Assembly (NCBI GenBank): GCA_935421135.1
Contig: OW285191.1
Location: forward strand, 248,001 to 312,000
Length of the DNA stretch: 64,000 bases
DNA from: Bugulina stolonifera
Taxonomy: Eukaryota; Bryozoa; Gymnolaemata; Cheilostomatida; Bugulidae
Direction of reading: 5' to 3'
Shown: positions 9,296 through 22,884 of the stretch, in pieces
Layout of the letters: the number at the start of each line of letters is the position of its first letter
Position numbering within the stretch: position 1 is the first letter of the stretch
Position numbers and translations under genes: made by a program
Notes under the pieces: generated by a model
Databases searched by the model: none
The model's input: only the letters and a program-made list of their open reading frames with translations
What the model was told of the DNA's origin: nothing

Positions 9296-9509
9296 GGACG
9301 ACAACCACCTCCATCCACTCCTACCCTCTCACAAGAAGGACACCAATACTTCCAGTCACACTCAGATGATTCTACTATATATGATCCTTGCTCTTTAGTG
9401 GTCGACACTTCCCCTGCTGATACACAGCTACCTCTCCTACCAGCTGTGTTTATCCGCTGGTAAGTAGATATTCTCCAGTCTACAGGAGAGTTCAAACAAG
9501 CTAAAACAG
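9296..9509 (+). CDS. Repeat copy 2: exon pair of 164 + 31 nt
   Basis: Exon 9296-9459 follows an acceptor GCCGTAG and ends at a near-consensus donor GTAAGT. A mini-exon 9479-9509 follows after CTCCAG and ends at GTAAAC. Together they are 195 nt, exactly 65 codons, entering and leaving in phase 0, so units could be added or lost without shifting frame. The peptide is Pro/Ser/Thr/Asp-rich, suggesting a disordered repeat protein. No transcript evidence is available here. Confidence 0.45.
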
Positions 9510-9670
9510 GTAAACATGCTAGCCATAATATACATATTATATAGTTACATATATAATATACAGTACATATACACAAATACGCTATCTTTCAGCAATCATA
9601 TTAAACGGGTCACTTCTATTTTATCACCATACTGAACAATTAATGCAGCTATTACCTCCTCATGCCGTAG

Positions 9671-9860
9671 GGAAGACAACCACCTCCATCCACTCTTATC
9701 TCCTAACCAGAAGGACACCAATACCTCCAGTCACACTCAGATGATTCTACTATATGTGATCCTCGCTCTTTAGTGATCGACACTTCCCCTGCTGATACAC
9801 AGCTACCTCTCCTACTAGCTCTGCTTATTATTTGTCAAACTGAAGTCTCCTCAACTACAG
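9671..9860 (+). pseudogene. Repeat copy 3: exon with in-frame stop
   Basis: Aligns with the exon of copy 2 base for base over its first part, but substitutions create TAA at 9704-9706 in the conserved frame. The end diverges and reaches GTAAAA at 9861 in a different phase. Either the repeat frame ends here or the copy is degenerate. Confidence 0.45.
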
Positions 9861-10166
9861 GTAAAAGGTGAGACATGATAATGTACGACCGAATGTGAAC
9901 TCTATGCTAATAAATACATGTACAAGCCTTTTTACACCTACAACGTACTTGCATATGCCTATATTGCTTGCATCTACTGTACCTACATGTACTGGTACAT
10001 GTATATATAGTGTATATACACTGAAATGTACCACTGTAATATATAATAATAATTACACCCATGTAGGCCTACATGTATTATGTGTGCATTACAATACTTG
10101 GCTGGTTAACAATGAGAGGTTCTTCATTTGAGGTCACCTACAAAGTTATTTAATGTTTGATTATAG
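9861..10166. other. Non-coding stretch with palindromic TACATGTA motifs
   Basis: AT-rich, with several copies of ACATGTA and its palindromic extension, and an ATATATAGTGTATATAC run near 10004-10020. The open frame at 9868-10131 is compositionally driven by these repeats and is not called. Confidence 0.45.
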
Positions 10167-10277
10167 AAACAGAAAATTGATACTGATGCAATCATCTTAT
10201 ACATTCCACTATATTCAAAATGCCAGAGTCAGCCAGATGTTCACTCCTACTTGCAGCAGCTTAATCTCTCGAGGAAG
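10167..10277 (+). CDS. Probable internal exon, 37 codons
   Basis: Bounded by acceptor GATTATAG and strong donor GAAG|GTATGT, exactly 111 nt and open in phase 0: KQKIDTDAIILYIPLY, then SQPDVHSYLQQLNLSRK. Codon content looks protein-like, but the family is not recognised. It may be the 3' part of the gene containing the exon pairs upstream. Confidence 0.45.
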
Positions 10278-10631
10278 GTATGTACAACTATATCTTTTTA
10301 CTTCAGCCTTTCACTAAAATCTCAAAATCTTCTTCCTGCATTCAACTTACATGTAGTTGAGAATGCTGGCACTGCTGATTGAACACCAGATTTAATGGCA
10401 CTGTACATGTTTATTGGTGGACTACCTGTGAAAATCTAGGTATCCAGGGTCACTGAGCATGCATGATAACACATAAATAAACTGGTTCAAGGTAGATGAC
10501 ATCTTCTTGGAGTTGTCACATTCAACCCCAAGAAGTGACAACTCCAAAAGCTAGATGACTATGCTTTTTAGAGTCACATAGTGTGCACACATGTCACCCA
10601 AACTGTGATATATATATTATTTTACTTACAG
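10278..10631 (+). other. Putative intron between the two last exons
   Basis: 354 bp from GTATGT to TTTACTTACAG. It contains the direct repeats GACATCTTCTTGGAGTTG and GAAGTGACAACTCC around 10498-10545, which are partly complementary to each other. No coding features. Confidence 0.4.
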
Positions 10632-10676
10632 AGTCATAGATCCGAGAGTGTCAGAGTGTATTTCCAGTTTCATTAA
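10632..10676 (+). CDS. Probable terminal exon, 14 codons and stop
   Basis: Follows a pyrimidine-rich acceptor (TTTACTTACAG) and continues the phase 0 frame of 10167-10277 to a TAA at 10674-10676. Short, so support rests on splice signals and phase only. Confidence 0.35.
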   Translation, partial: SHRSESVRVYFQFH

Positions 10677-11614
10677 TTCAAAGGTCTAAACTGTTAAAGG
10701 CTGGATTTCTTCTCCTATCAATCTGCTTTCTTTCTTTATTCTGTTATCTACATGTAGTTAGGAATATAATAGAAAAATAGATGAATGTCCCTGCAGCCTC
10801 ACTCATAGGCCTATTATAATGATATATTATGATATAATTTTCTTATATCTAAACACACATTTCATGAACCAATTTGTGTTTCAGAATTTTGCCTAATATT
10901 TATCTAACATTTCTTAGCTTACATTTTAACAAATTCTAATCACTAGTGATAAAGCTGTACCAAAGAAAGATTTTACATGTAGCTTTCTTCTAGTTGAATT
11001 ATATCCCACAGGCTTGCATTGATCTGATAATGGTGTCTGACTGTCTGACTAGGTGTAACTACAACTCAAGTAATACCTGGGATACTGGCATACCAGGACT
11101 TTAGAATGATTTTTATTTATTTATATTTTCAGTAAACCAAAATTAGGTACAGTACATGTACAATAATTGTAAAAGTTTTAAAATTCAACAATTATTTAAT
11201 CATCTCACACAGAGGCACCGAGAAAACCATAATTCCAAATGGTGCTAATACGACACAATATTTGTTAGGTTAGCTGGATAGCTGGAATGTACAAATGTAA
11301 ATGAAAATTTAAATTAAATGCATTGAATTGATATACTTGTTATCCTGTATAATGATATTATAATATATAATAACTAATAATATGAGTTTTTTAACGCAGA
11401 ATATTTATATTAATACAAATATTAGGATAGGAAACATATAAATTCTTTTAAAAATGAAAGAACTACTACGCAGTAGATGTATAAAAATGGATACTACCGG
11501 TATTGCTACAACCGTGTGGATCCAAGATAAGAGCAGGACTTAACAACTTTCTAAATTTGGAGGAAACTAATTCCAAGTGAGTACTAATATAATATGTCAA
11601 GGGTGGCCACTTAC
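10677..11614. other. AT-rich region with no gene seen
   Basis: Contains runs of TATAATATATAATAA near 11345-11375 and several ACATGTA motifs. No open frame with protein-like composition on either strand apart from the minus-strand exon listed next. Confidence 0.5.
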
Positions 11615-11786
11615 AGACCCGGTCCTGAATACCAGACACCAGCTTTACGCCACTCGCACCAGTTTTGATCAAGGATGCCACAACTCCTATCGTATTAGCA
11701 AAGTCAGGGGCGATCACTCCCAAATTTGACCTATTAGTGGGGATAAATCCATAAGCGGAGAAGAATTTCCGGTGTTTCCTTAACAT
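11615..11786 (-). CDS. Minus-strand exon-like ORF at the satellite edge
   Basis: Reading leftwards from an ATG at 11786, about 57 codons with varied, protein-like composition (KFFSAYGFIPTNRSN, then APDFANTIGVVASLIKTG) end at a consensus GTAAGT donor (complement of 11609-11614). The frame also stays open to the right into the satellite, so the true 5' end could have been replaced by repeat DNA. The DFA...SLIKTGA pattern faintly recalls the RT-RNase H hinge of gypsy elements; I cannot decide between a host exon and a retroelement relic. Confidence 0.35.
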
Positions 11787-11959
11787 GATTGAGATGCATT
11801 CTATGCACTGAATGCATAGAATGCATAGAAGACATAGAATTATATGTATTCTATGCATAGAATACATAGATTGCATTCTATGCATCCGATGCATAGAATA
11901 CATAGAATACATAGAATGCATTGTATGTAATCAATGTATTTTATGCATTCTATGCATAG

Positions 11960-14900
11960 AATACATAGATTGCATTCTATGCATGGAATACATTGAATAC
12001 ACAGAATGCATTCTTTGCATTATATGCATTGAATGCATAGAATGCATAGGATGCATAGGGCGCATTCTATGCATTCTATGTATTCTATGCATAGAATACA
12101 TAGATTGCATTCTATGCATTCTATGCCTAGAATACATAGAATATTTAGATTGCATTCTATGCATTCTTTGCATAGAATACATAGAAGACATAGAATGCAT
12201 TCCGTGCAATCTATGCACTCTATGCATAGAATACATAGATTGCATTCTATGCGTAGAATACATATAATTCTATGTCTTCTATGTATTCTATGCATTCTAT
12301 GCCTGGAATACATAGAATACAAAGATTGCATTCTATGCACTCTATGCATTCCATGTAATCTATGCAGTCTATGTATTCTATGCATTCGATGCATAGAATA
12401 CATTTTATGCATAGAATGCATAGAATACATTGACCACATAGAATGCATTTTACGCACTCTATGCATTTCATGCAATCTATGCATTCTATGCATAGAATAC
12501 ATAGATTGCATTCTATGCATTTTATGCATTCTATGTAATCTATGCATTCTATCGTAGTCTATGCATTCGATGCATAGAATACATTTTATGCATAGAATGC
12601 ATAGAATACATTGATCACATAGAATGCATTCTATACACTCTATGCATTCCATGTTATCTATGCATTCTATGCATAGAGTACATAGATTGCATTCTATGTA
12701 TTCTATGCATAGAATGCATAGAATACGTTCTATGCTCTCTATGCATTCCATGTAATCTATGCATAGAATACATAGATTGCATTCTATGCATTCTATGCAT
12801 AGAATACATAGAAGACATAGAAGACATAGAATGCATAGAATGCATAGAATGCGTTCCATGTAATCTATGCACTCTATGCATAGAATACATAGATTTCTAT
12901 GTCTTCTATGTATTCTATGCATTCTATGCATAGAATACATTGAATACATTCTATGCATAGAATACATAGAATACATTGAATACATAGAAGGCATTGTATG
13001 TAATCAATTTATTTTATGGATTCTGTGCATAGAATACATAGATTGCATTCTATGCATAGAATACATTGATCACATAGAATGCATTCTATGCACTCTATGC
13101 ATTCCATGTAACCTATGCATTCTATGCATAGAATACATAGATTGCATTCTATGCATAGAATACATAGATTGCATTCTATGCATAGAATGCAATCTATGTA
13201 TTCTATGCATTCCATGTAATCTATGCGTTCTATGCATAGAATACATAGATTGCATTCTATGCATTCTATGCATAGAATACATAGAAGACATAGAATGCAT
13301 TATGTGCATAGAATACATATAATTCTATATCTTCCATGTATTCTATGCATCATTCTATGCATAGAATACATAAATTGCATTCTATGCATCCGATGCATAG
13401 AATACATAGAATACATAGAATGCATTGTATGTAATCAATGTATTTTATGCATTCTATGCATAGAATACATAGATTGCATTCTATGCATGGAATACATTGA
13501 GTACATAGACTGCATTCTTTGCATTATATGCGTTGAATGCATAGAATGCATAGGATGCATAAGGCGCATTCTATGCATTCTATGTATTCTATGCATAGAA
13601 CACATAGATTGCATTCTATGCATTCTATGCCTAGAATACATAGAATATTTAGATTGCATTCTATGCATTCTTTGCATAGAATACATAGAAGACATAGAAT
13701 GCATTCCGTGCAATCTATGCACTCTATGCATAGAATACATAGATTGCATTCTATGCATGGAATATATTGAACACATAGAAGGCATTCTTTGCATTATATA
13801 CATTGAATGCATCGAATGCATAGAATGCATACGGCGCATTCCATGCATTCTATGTATTCTATGCATAGAATGCATAGAATACATTCTATGCTCTCTATGC
13901 ATTCCATGTAATCTACGCGTTCTATGCATAGAATACATAGATTGCCTTCTATGCATTCTATGCATAGAATACATTTAATTCTATGTCTTCTATGTATTCT
14001 ATGCATTCTTTGCATAGAATACATAGAAGACATAGAATGCATTCCGTGCAATCTATGCACTCTATGCATAGAATACATAGATTGCATTCTATGCATTCTA
14101 TGCATTCCACGTATTCTATGCATTCTATGTATTCTATTCATTCGATGCATAGAGTACATTTATGCATAGAATGCATAGAATACATTGATCACATAGAATG
14201 CATTCTATGCATTCTATGCATTTCATGCAATCTATGCATTCTATGCATAGAATACATAGAATACATAGAATGCATTGTATATAATCAATGTATTTTATGC
14301 ATTCTATGCATAGAATACATAGATTGCATTCTATGCATGGAATGCATTGGATACATAGAATGCATTCTTTGCATTATATGCATTGAATGCGTAGAATGCA
14401 TAGGATGCATACGGCGCATTCTATGCATTCTATGTATTCTATGCATAGAATGCATAGAATGCATTCTATGCACTCTATGCATTCAATGTAATCTATGCGT
14501 TCTATGGATAGAACACATAGATTGCATTCTATGCATTCTATGCATAGAATACATATAATTCTATGTCTTCTATGCATTCTATGCATTCTATACCTAGAAT
14601 ACATAGAATACATAGATTGCATTCTATGCACTCTATGCATTCCATGTAATCTATGCAGTCTATGTATTCTATGCATTCGATGCATAGAATACATTTTATG
14701 CATAAAATGCATGGAATACATTGGTCATATAGAATGCATTTTACGCACTCTATGCATTTCATGTAATCTATCCATTCTATGCATAGAATACATAGATTGC
14801 GTTCTATGCATTCTATGCATAGAATACATTGAATACTAGAAGACATAGAAGACATAGAATGCATAGAATGCATTCCATGTAATCTATGCACTCTATGCAT

Positions 14901-17853
14901 AGAATACATAGATTGCATTCTATGCATGGAATACATTGAATACACAGAATGCATTCTTTGCATTATATGCATTGAATGCATAGAATGCATAGGATGCATA
15001 GGGCGCATTCTATGCATTCTATGTATTCTATGCATAGAATACATAGATTGCATTCTATGCATTCTATGCCTAGAATACATAGAATATTTAGATTGCATTC
15101 TATGCATTCTTTGCATAGAATACATAGAAGACATAGAATGCATTCCGTGCAATCTATGCACTCTATGCATAGAATACATAGATTGCATTCTATGCGTAGA
15201 ATACATATAATTCTATGTCTTCTATGTATTCTATGCATTCTATGCCTGGAATACATAGAATACAAAGATTGCATTCTATGCACTCTATGCATTCCATGTA
15301 ATCTATGCAGTCTATGTATTCTATGCATTCGATGCATAGAATACATTTTATGCATAGAATGCATAGAATACATTGACCACATAGAATGCATTTTACGCAC
15401 TCTATGCATTTCATGCAATCTATGCATTCTATGCATAGAATACATAGATTGCATTCTATGCATTTTATGCATTCTATGTAATCTATGCATTCTATCGTAG
15501 TCTATGCATTCGATGCATAGAATACATTTTATGCATAGAATGCATAGAATACATTGATCACATAGAATGCATTCTATACACTCTATGCATTCCATGTTAT
15601 CTATGCATTCTATGCATAGAGTACATAGATTGCATTCTATGTATTCTATGCATAGAATGCATAGAATACGTTCTATGCTCTCTATGCATTCCATGTAATC
15701 TATGCATAGAATACATAGATTGCATTCTATGCATTCTATGCATAGAATACATAGAAGACATAGAAGACATAGAATGCATAGAATGCATAGAATGCGTTCC
15801 ATGTAATCTATGCACTCTATGCATAGAATACATAGATTTCTATGTCTTCTATGTATTCTATGCATTCTATGCATAGAATACATTGAATACATTCTATGCA
15901 TAGAATACATAGAATACATTGATTACATAGAAGGCATTGTATGTAATCAATGTATTTTATGGATTCTGTGCATAGAATACATAGATTGCATTCTATGCAT
16001 AGAATACATTGATCACATAGAATGCATTCTATGCACTCTATGCATTCCATGTAACCTATGCATTCTATGCATAGAATACATAGATTGCATTCTATGCATA
16101 GAATACATAGATTGCATTCTATGCATAGAATACATTCTATGTACTCTATGCATTCCATGTAATCTATGCGTTCTATGCATAGAATACATAGATTGCATTC
16201 TATGCATTCTATGCATAGAATACATAGAAGACATAGAATGCATTATGTGCATAGAATACATATAATTCTATATCTTCCATGTATTCTATGCATCATTCTA
16301 TGCATAGAATACATAAATTGCATTCTATGCATCCGATGCATAGAATACATAGAATACATAGAATGCATTGTATGTAATCAATGTATTTTATGCATTCTAT
16401 GCATAGAATACATAGATTGCATTCTATGCATGGAATACATTGAGTACATAGACTGCATTCTTTGCATTATATGCGTTGAATGCATAGAATGCATAGGATG
16501 CATAAGGCGCATTCTATGCATTCTATGTATTCTATGCATAGAACACATAGATTGCATTCTATGCATTCTATGCCTAGAATACATAGAATATTTAGATTGC
16601 ATTCTATGCATTCTTTGCATAGAATACATAGAAGACATAGAATGCATTCCGTGCAATCTATGCACTCTATGCATAGAATACATAGATTGCATTCTATGCA
16701 TGGAATATATTGAACACATAGAAGGCATTCTTTGCATTATATACATTGAATGCATCGAATGCATAGAATGCATACGGCGCATTCCATGCATTCTATGTAT
16801 TCTATGCATAGAATGCATAGAATACATTCTATGCTCTCTATGCATTCCATGTAATCTACGCGTTCTATGCATAGAATACATAGATTGCCTTCTATGCATT
16901 CTATGCATAGAATACATTTAATTCTATGTCTTCTATGTATTCTATGCATTCTTTGCATAGAATACATAGAAGACATAGAATGCATTCCGTGCAATCTATG
17001 CACTCTATGCATAGAATACATAGATTGCATTCTATGCATTCTATGCATTCCACGTATTCTATGCATTCTATGTATTCTATTCATTCGATGCATAGAGTAC
17101 ATTTATGCATAGAATGCATAGAATACATTGATCACATAGAATGCATTCTATGCATTCTATGCATTTCATGCAATCTATGCATTCTATGCATAGAATACAT
17201 AGAATACATAGAATGCATTGTATATAATCAATGTATTTTATGCATTCTATGCATAGAATACATAGATTGCATTCTATGCATGGAATGCATTGGATACATA
17301 GAATGCATTCTTTGCATTATATGCATTGAATGCGTAGAATGCATAGGATGCATACGGCGCATTCTATGCATTCTATGTATTCTATGCATAGAATGCATAG
17401 AATGCATTCTATGCACTCTATGCATTCAATGTAATCTATGCGTTCTATGGATAGAACACATAGATTGCATTCTATGCATTCTATGCATAGAATACATATA
17501 ATTCTATGTCTTCTATGCATTCTATGCATTCTATACCTAGAATACATAGAATACATAGATTGCATTCTATGCACTCTATGCATTCCATGTAATCTATGCA
17601 GTCTATGTATTCTATGCATTCGATGCATAGAATACATTTTATGCATAAAATGCATGGAATACATTGGTCATATAGAATGCATTTTACGCACTCTATGCAT
17701 TTCATGTAATCTATCCATTCTATGCATAGAATACATAGATTGCGTTCTATGCATTCTATGCATAGAATACATTGAATACTAGAAGACATAGAAGACATAG
17801 AATGCATAGAATGCATTCCATGTAATCTATGCACTCTATGCATAGAATACATA
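11960..17853 (+). repeat. Tandem duplication, period 2943 bp (327 units)
   Basis: The segment from about 11960 to 14903 is repeated at about 14903 to 17853 in the same order. Landmarks at 12033, 13223 and 14495 recur at 14976, 16166 and 17438, all exactly 2943 bp on. The copies differ by few substitutions, for example near 12990-13005 and 13185-13205. The period is an exact multiple of 9, as expected from unequal exchange in register. Confidence 0.85.
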
Positions 17854-20800
17854 GACTTCATTCTATGCATGGAATACATTGAATAGATAGAAGGCATTCT
17901 TTCCATTATATGCGTTGAATGCATAGGATGCATAGGATGCATACGGCGCATTCCATGCATTCTATGTATTCTATGCATAGAATGCATAGAATGCATTCTA
18001 TACACTCTATGCGTTCCATGTAATCTATGCGTTCTATGCATAGAATACATAGATTGCATTCTATGCATTCTATGCACAGAATACATATAATTCTATCTCT
18101 TCTATGTATTCTATGCATTCTTTGCATAGAACACATAGAAGACATAGAATGCATTCTATGCACTCTATGCATTCCATGTAATCTATGCAGTCTATGTATT
18201 CTATGCATAGAATACATAGATTGCATTCTATGCATCCGATGCATAGAATACATAGAATGCATTGTATGTAATCAATGTATTTTATGCATTCTATGCATAG
18301 AATACATAGACTTCATTCTATGCATGGAATACATTGAATACATAGAATGCATTCTTTGCATTATATGCATTGAATGCATAGAATGCATACGGCGCATTCC
18401 ATACATTTTATGTATTCTATGCATAGAATGCATAGAATGCATTCTATGCACTCTATGCGTTCCATGTAATCTATGCGTTCTATGCATAGAATACATAGAT
18501 TGCATTCTATGCATTCTATGCATAGAATACATATAATTCTATGTCTTCTATGTATTCTATGCATTCTATACCTAGAATACATAGAATACATAGATTGCAT
18601 TCTATGCACTCTATGCATTCCATGTAATCTATGCAGTCTATGTATTCTATGCATTCGATGCATAGAATACATTTTATGCATAAAATGCATAGAATACATT
18701 GATCACATAGAATGCATTTTACGCACTCTATGCATTTCATGTAATCTATCCATTCTATGCATAGAATACATAGATTGCGTTCTATGCATTCTATGCATAG
18801 AATACATTGAATACTAGAAGACATAGAAGACATAGAATGCATAGAATGCATTTCATGTAATCTATGCACTCTATGCATAGAATACATAGATTGCATTCTA
18901 TGCATCCGATGCATAGAATACATTGAATACATAGAATGCATTGTATGTAATCAATGTATTTTATGCATTCTATGCATCGAATGCATAGGTTGCATTCTAT
19001 GCATAGGATACATTGAATAGATAGAAGGCATTCTTTCCATCATATGCATTGAATGCATAGGATGCACAGGGCGCATCCTATGCATTCTATGCATTCTATG
19101 CATAGAATGCATAGAATGCATTCTATGCACTCTATGCGTTCCATGTAATCTATGCATTCTATGCATAGAATACATATAATTCTATGTCTTCTATGTATTC
19201 TATGCATTCTATACCTAGAATACATAGAGTACATAGAATGCATTCTATGCATTCTTTGCATAGAATACATAGAAGATATAGAATGCATTCCGTGCAATCT
19301 ATGCACTCTATGCATAGAATACATAGATTGCATTCTATGCATTCTATGCATTCCATGTATTCTATGCACTCTATGTAGTCTATTCATTCGATGCATAGAG
19401 TACATTTATGCATAGAATGCATAGAATGCATTGATCACATAGAATGCATACTATGCATTCTATGCATTTCTTGCAATCTATGCATTCTATGCATAGAATA
19501 CATAGATTGCATTCTATGCATCCGATGCATAGAATACATAGAATACATAGAATACATAGAATGCATTGTACGTAATCAATGTATTTTATGCATTCTATGC
19601 ATAGAATACACAGATTGCATTCTATGCATGGAATATATTGAAGACATAGAATGCATTCTTTGCATTATATGCATTGAATGCATCGAATGCATAGGATGCA
19701 TAGGATGCATACGGCGCATTCCATGCATTCTATGCATAGAATGCATAGAATACATTCTATGCTCTCTATGCATTCCATGTAATCTATGCGTTCTATGCAT
19801 AGAATACATAGATTGACTTCTATGCATTCTATGCATAGAATACATATAATTCTAAGTGTTCTATGTATTCTATGCATTCTTTGCATAGAATACATAGAAG
19901 ACATAGAATGCATTCCGTGCAATCTATGCACTCTATACATAGAATACATAGATTGCATTCTATGCACTCTATGCATTCCATGTAATCTATGCAGTCTATG
20001 TATTCTATGCATTCGATGCATAGAATACATTTTAAGCATAAAATGCATAGAATACAATGATCACATAGAATGCATTTTACGCACTCTATGCCTTTCATGT
20101 AATCTATCCATTCTATGCATAGAATACATAGATTGCGTTCTATGCATTCTATGCATAGAATACATTGAATACTAGAAGACATAGAAGACATAGAATGCAT
20201 AGAATGCATTCCATGTAATCTATGCACTCTATGCATATAATACATAGATTGCATTCTATGCATATGATGCATAGAATACATTGAATACATAGAATGCATT
20301 GTATGTAATCAATGTATTTTATGCATTCTATGCATCGAATGCATAAGTTGCATTCTATGCATAGGATACATTGAATAAATAGAAGGCATTCTTTCCATTA
20401 TATGCATTGAATGCATAGAATACATTCTATGCTCTCTATGCATTCCATGTAATCTATGCGTTCTATGCATAGAATACATAGATTGCCTTCTATGCATTCT
20501 ATGCATAGAATACATATAATTCTAAGTGTTCTATGTATTCTATGCATTCTATACCTAGAATACATAGAATACATAGATTGCATTCTATGCACTCTATGCA
20601 TTCCATGTAATCTATGCAGTCTATGTATTCTATGCATTCGATGCATAGAATACATTTTATGCATAAAATGCATGGAATACATTGGTCATATAGAATGCAT
20701 TTTACGCACTCTATGCATTTCATGTAATCTATCCATTCTATGCATAGAGTACATAGATTGCATTCTATGTATTCTATGCATAGAATGCATAGAATACGTT

Positions 20801-22884
20801 CTATGCTCTCTATGCATTCCATGTAATCTATGCATAGAATACATAGATTGCATTCTATGCATTCTATGCATAGAATACATAGAAGACATAGAAGACATAG
20901 AATGCATAGAATGCATAGAATGCGTTCCATGTAATCTATGCACTCTATGCATAGAATACAAAGATTTCTATGTCTTCTATGTATTCTATGCATTCTATGC
21001 ATAGAATACATTGAATACATTCTATGCATAGAATACATAGAATACATTGAATACATAGAAGGCATTGTATGTAATCAATTTATTTTATGGATTCTGTGCA
21101 TAGAATACATAGATTGCATTCTATGCATAGAATACATTGATCACATAGAATGCATTCTATGCACTCTATGCATTCCATGTAACCTATGCATTCTATGCAT
21201 AGAATACATAGATTGCATTCTATGCATAGAATACATAGATTGCATTCTATGCATAGAATACATTCTATGCACTCTATGCATTCCATGTAATCTATGCGTT
21301 CTATGCATAGAATACATAGATTGCATTCTATGCATTCTATGCATAGAATACATAGAAGACATAGAATGCATTATGTGCATAGAATACATATAATTATATA
21401 TCTTCCATGTATTCTATGCATCATTCTATGCATAGAATACATAAATTGCATTCTATGCATCCGATGCATAGAATACATAGAATACATAGAATGCATTGTA
21501 TGTAATCAATGTATTTTATGCATTCTATGCATAGAATACATAGATTGCATTCTATGCATGGAATACATTGAGTACATAGATTGCATTCTTTGCATTATAT
21601 GCGTTGAATGCATAGAATGCATAGGATGCATAAGGCGCATTCTATGCATTCTATGTATTCTATGCATAGAACACATAGATTGCATTCTATGCATTCTATG
21701 CCTAGAATACATAGAATATTTCGATTGCATTCTATGCATTCTTTGCATAGAATACATAGAAGACATAGAATGCATTCCGTGCAATCTATGCACTCTATGC
21801 ATAGAATACATAGATTGCATTCTATGCATGGAATATATTGAACACATAGAAGGCATTCTTTGCATTATATACATTGAATGCATCGAATGCATAGAATGCA
21901 TACGGCGCATTCCATGCATTCTATGTATTCTATGCATAGAATGCATAGAATACATTCTATGCTCTCTATGCATTCCATGTAATCTACGCGTTCTATGCAT
22001 AGAATACATAGATTGCCTTCTATGCATTCTATGCATAGAATACATTTAATTCGATGTCTTCTATGTATTCTATGCATTCTTTGCATAGAAAACATAGAAG
22101 ACATAGAATGCATTCCGTGCAATCTATGCACTCTATGCATAAAATACATAGATTGCATTCTATGCATTCTATGCATTCCACGTATTCTATGCATTCTATG
22201 TATACTATTCATTCGATGCATAGAGTACATTTATGCATAGAATGCATAGAATACATTGATCACATAGAATGCATTCTATGCATTCTATGCATTTCATGCA
22301 ATCTATGCATTCTATGCATAGAATACATAGAATACATAGAATGCATTGTATATAATCAATGTATTTTATGCATTCTATGCATAGAATACATAGATTGCAT
22401 TCTATGCATGGAATGCATTGGATACATAGAATGAATTCTTTGCATTATATGCATTGAATGCGTAGAATGCATAGGATGCATACGGCGCATTCTATGCATT
22501 CTATGTATTCTATGCATAGAATGCATAGAATGCATTCTATGCACTCTATGCATTCCATGTAATCTATGCGTTCTATGCATAGAATACATAGATTGCATTC
22601 TATGCATTCTATGCATAGAATACATATAATTCTATGTCTTCTATGCATTCTATGCATTCTATACCTAGAATACATAGAATACATAGATTGCATTCTATGC
22701 ACTCTATGCATTCCATGTAATCTATGCAGTCTATGTATTCTATGCATTCGATGCATAGAATACATTTTATGCATAAAATGCATGGAATACATTGGTCATA
22801 TAGAATGCATTTTACGCACTCTATGCATTTCATGTAATCTATGCAGTCTATGTATTCTATGCATAGAATACATAGATTGCATTC

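Larger units (their letters stand above)
9014..9860 (+). repeat. Tandem repeat of about 376 bp, two full copies and one short
   Basis: The CCTCTCCTAC motif recurs at 9053, 9431 and 9806 (steps of 378 and 375 bp), and the sequence between is collinear with scattered substitutions. The first copy lacks an internal part of the exon-like section present in copies 2 and 3. Each unit also carries an AT-rich part made of short TATA/TACATA palindromes (for example 9150-9200). Confidence 0.8.

Noticed and set aside
9277..9576. Minus-strand ORF opposite repeat copy 2
   Set aside because: The plus strand carries conserved splice signals in successive copies; the minus frame is not kept open in the other repeat copies.
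9868..10131. Plus-strand ORF of 87 codons
   Set aside because: Built mostly from ACATGTA and TATATA repeats; no splice sites fit and the composition is not protein-like.
12020..12994. Long minus-strand frame with MHR/CIL repeats as a protein
   Set aside because: It is a mechanical result of a 9-bp repeat without stops in two frames; the same type of frame appears on both strands throughout the array and is broken wherever a non-9 indel occurs.
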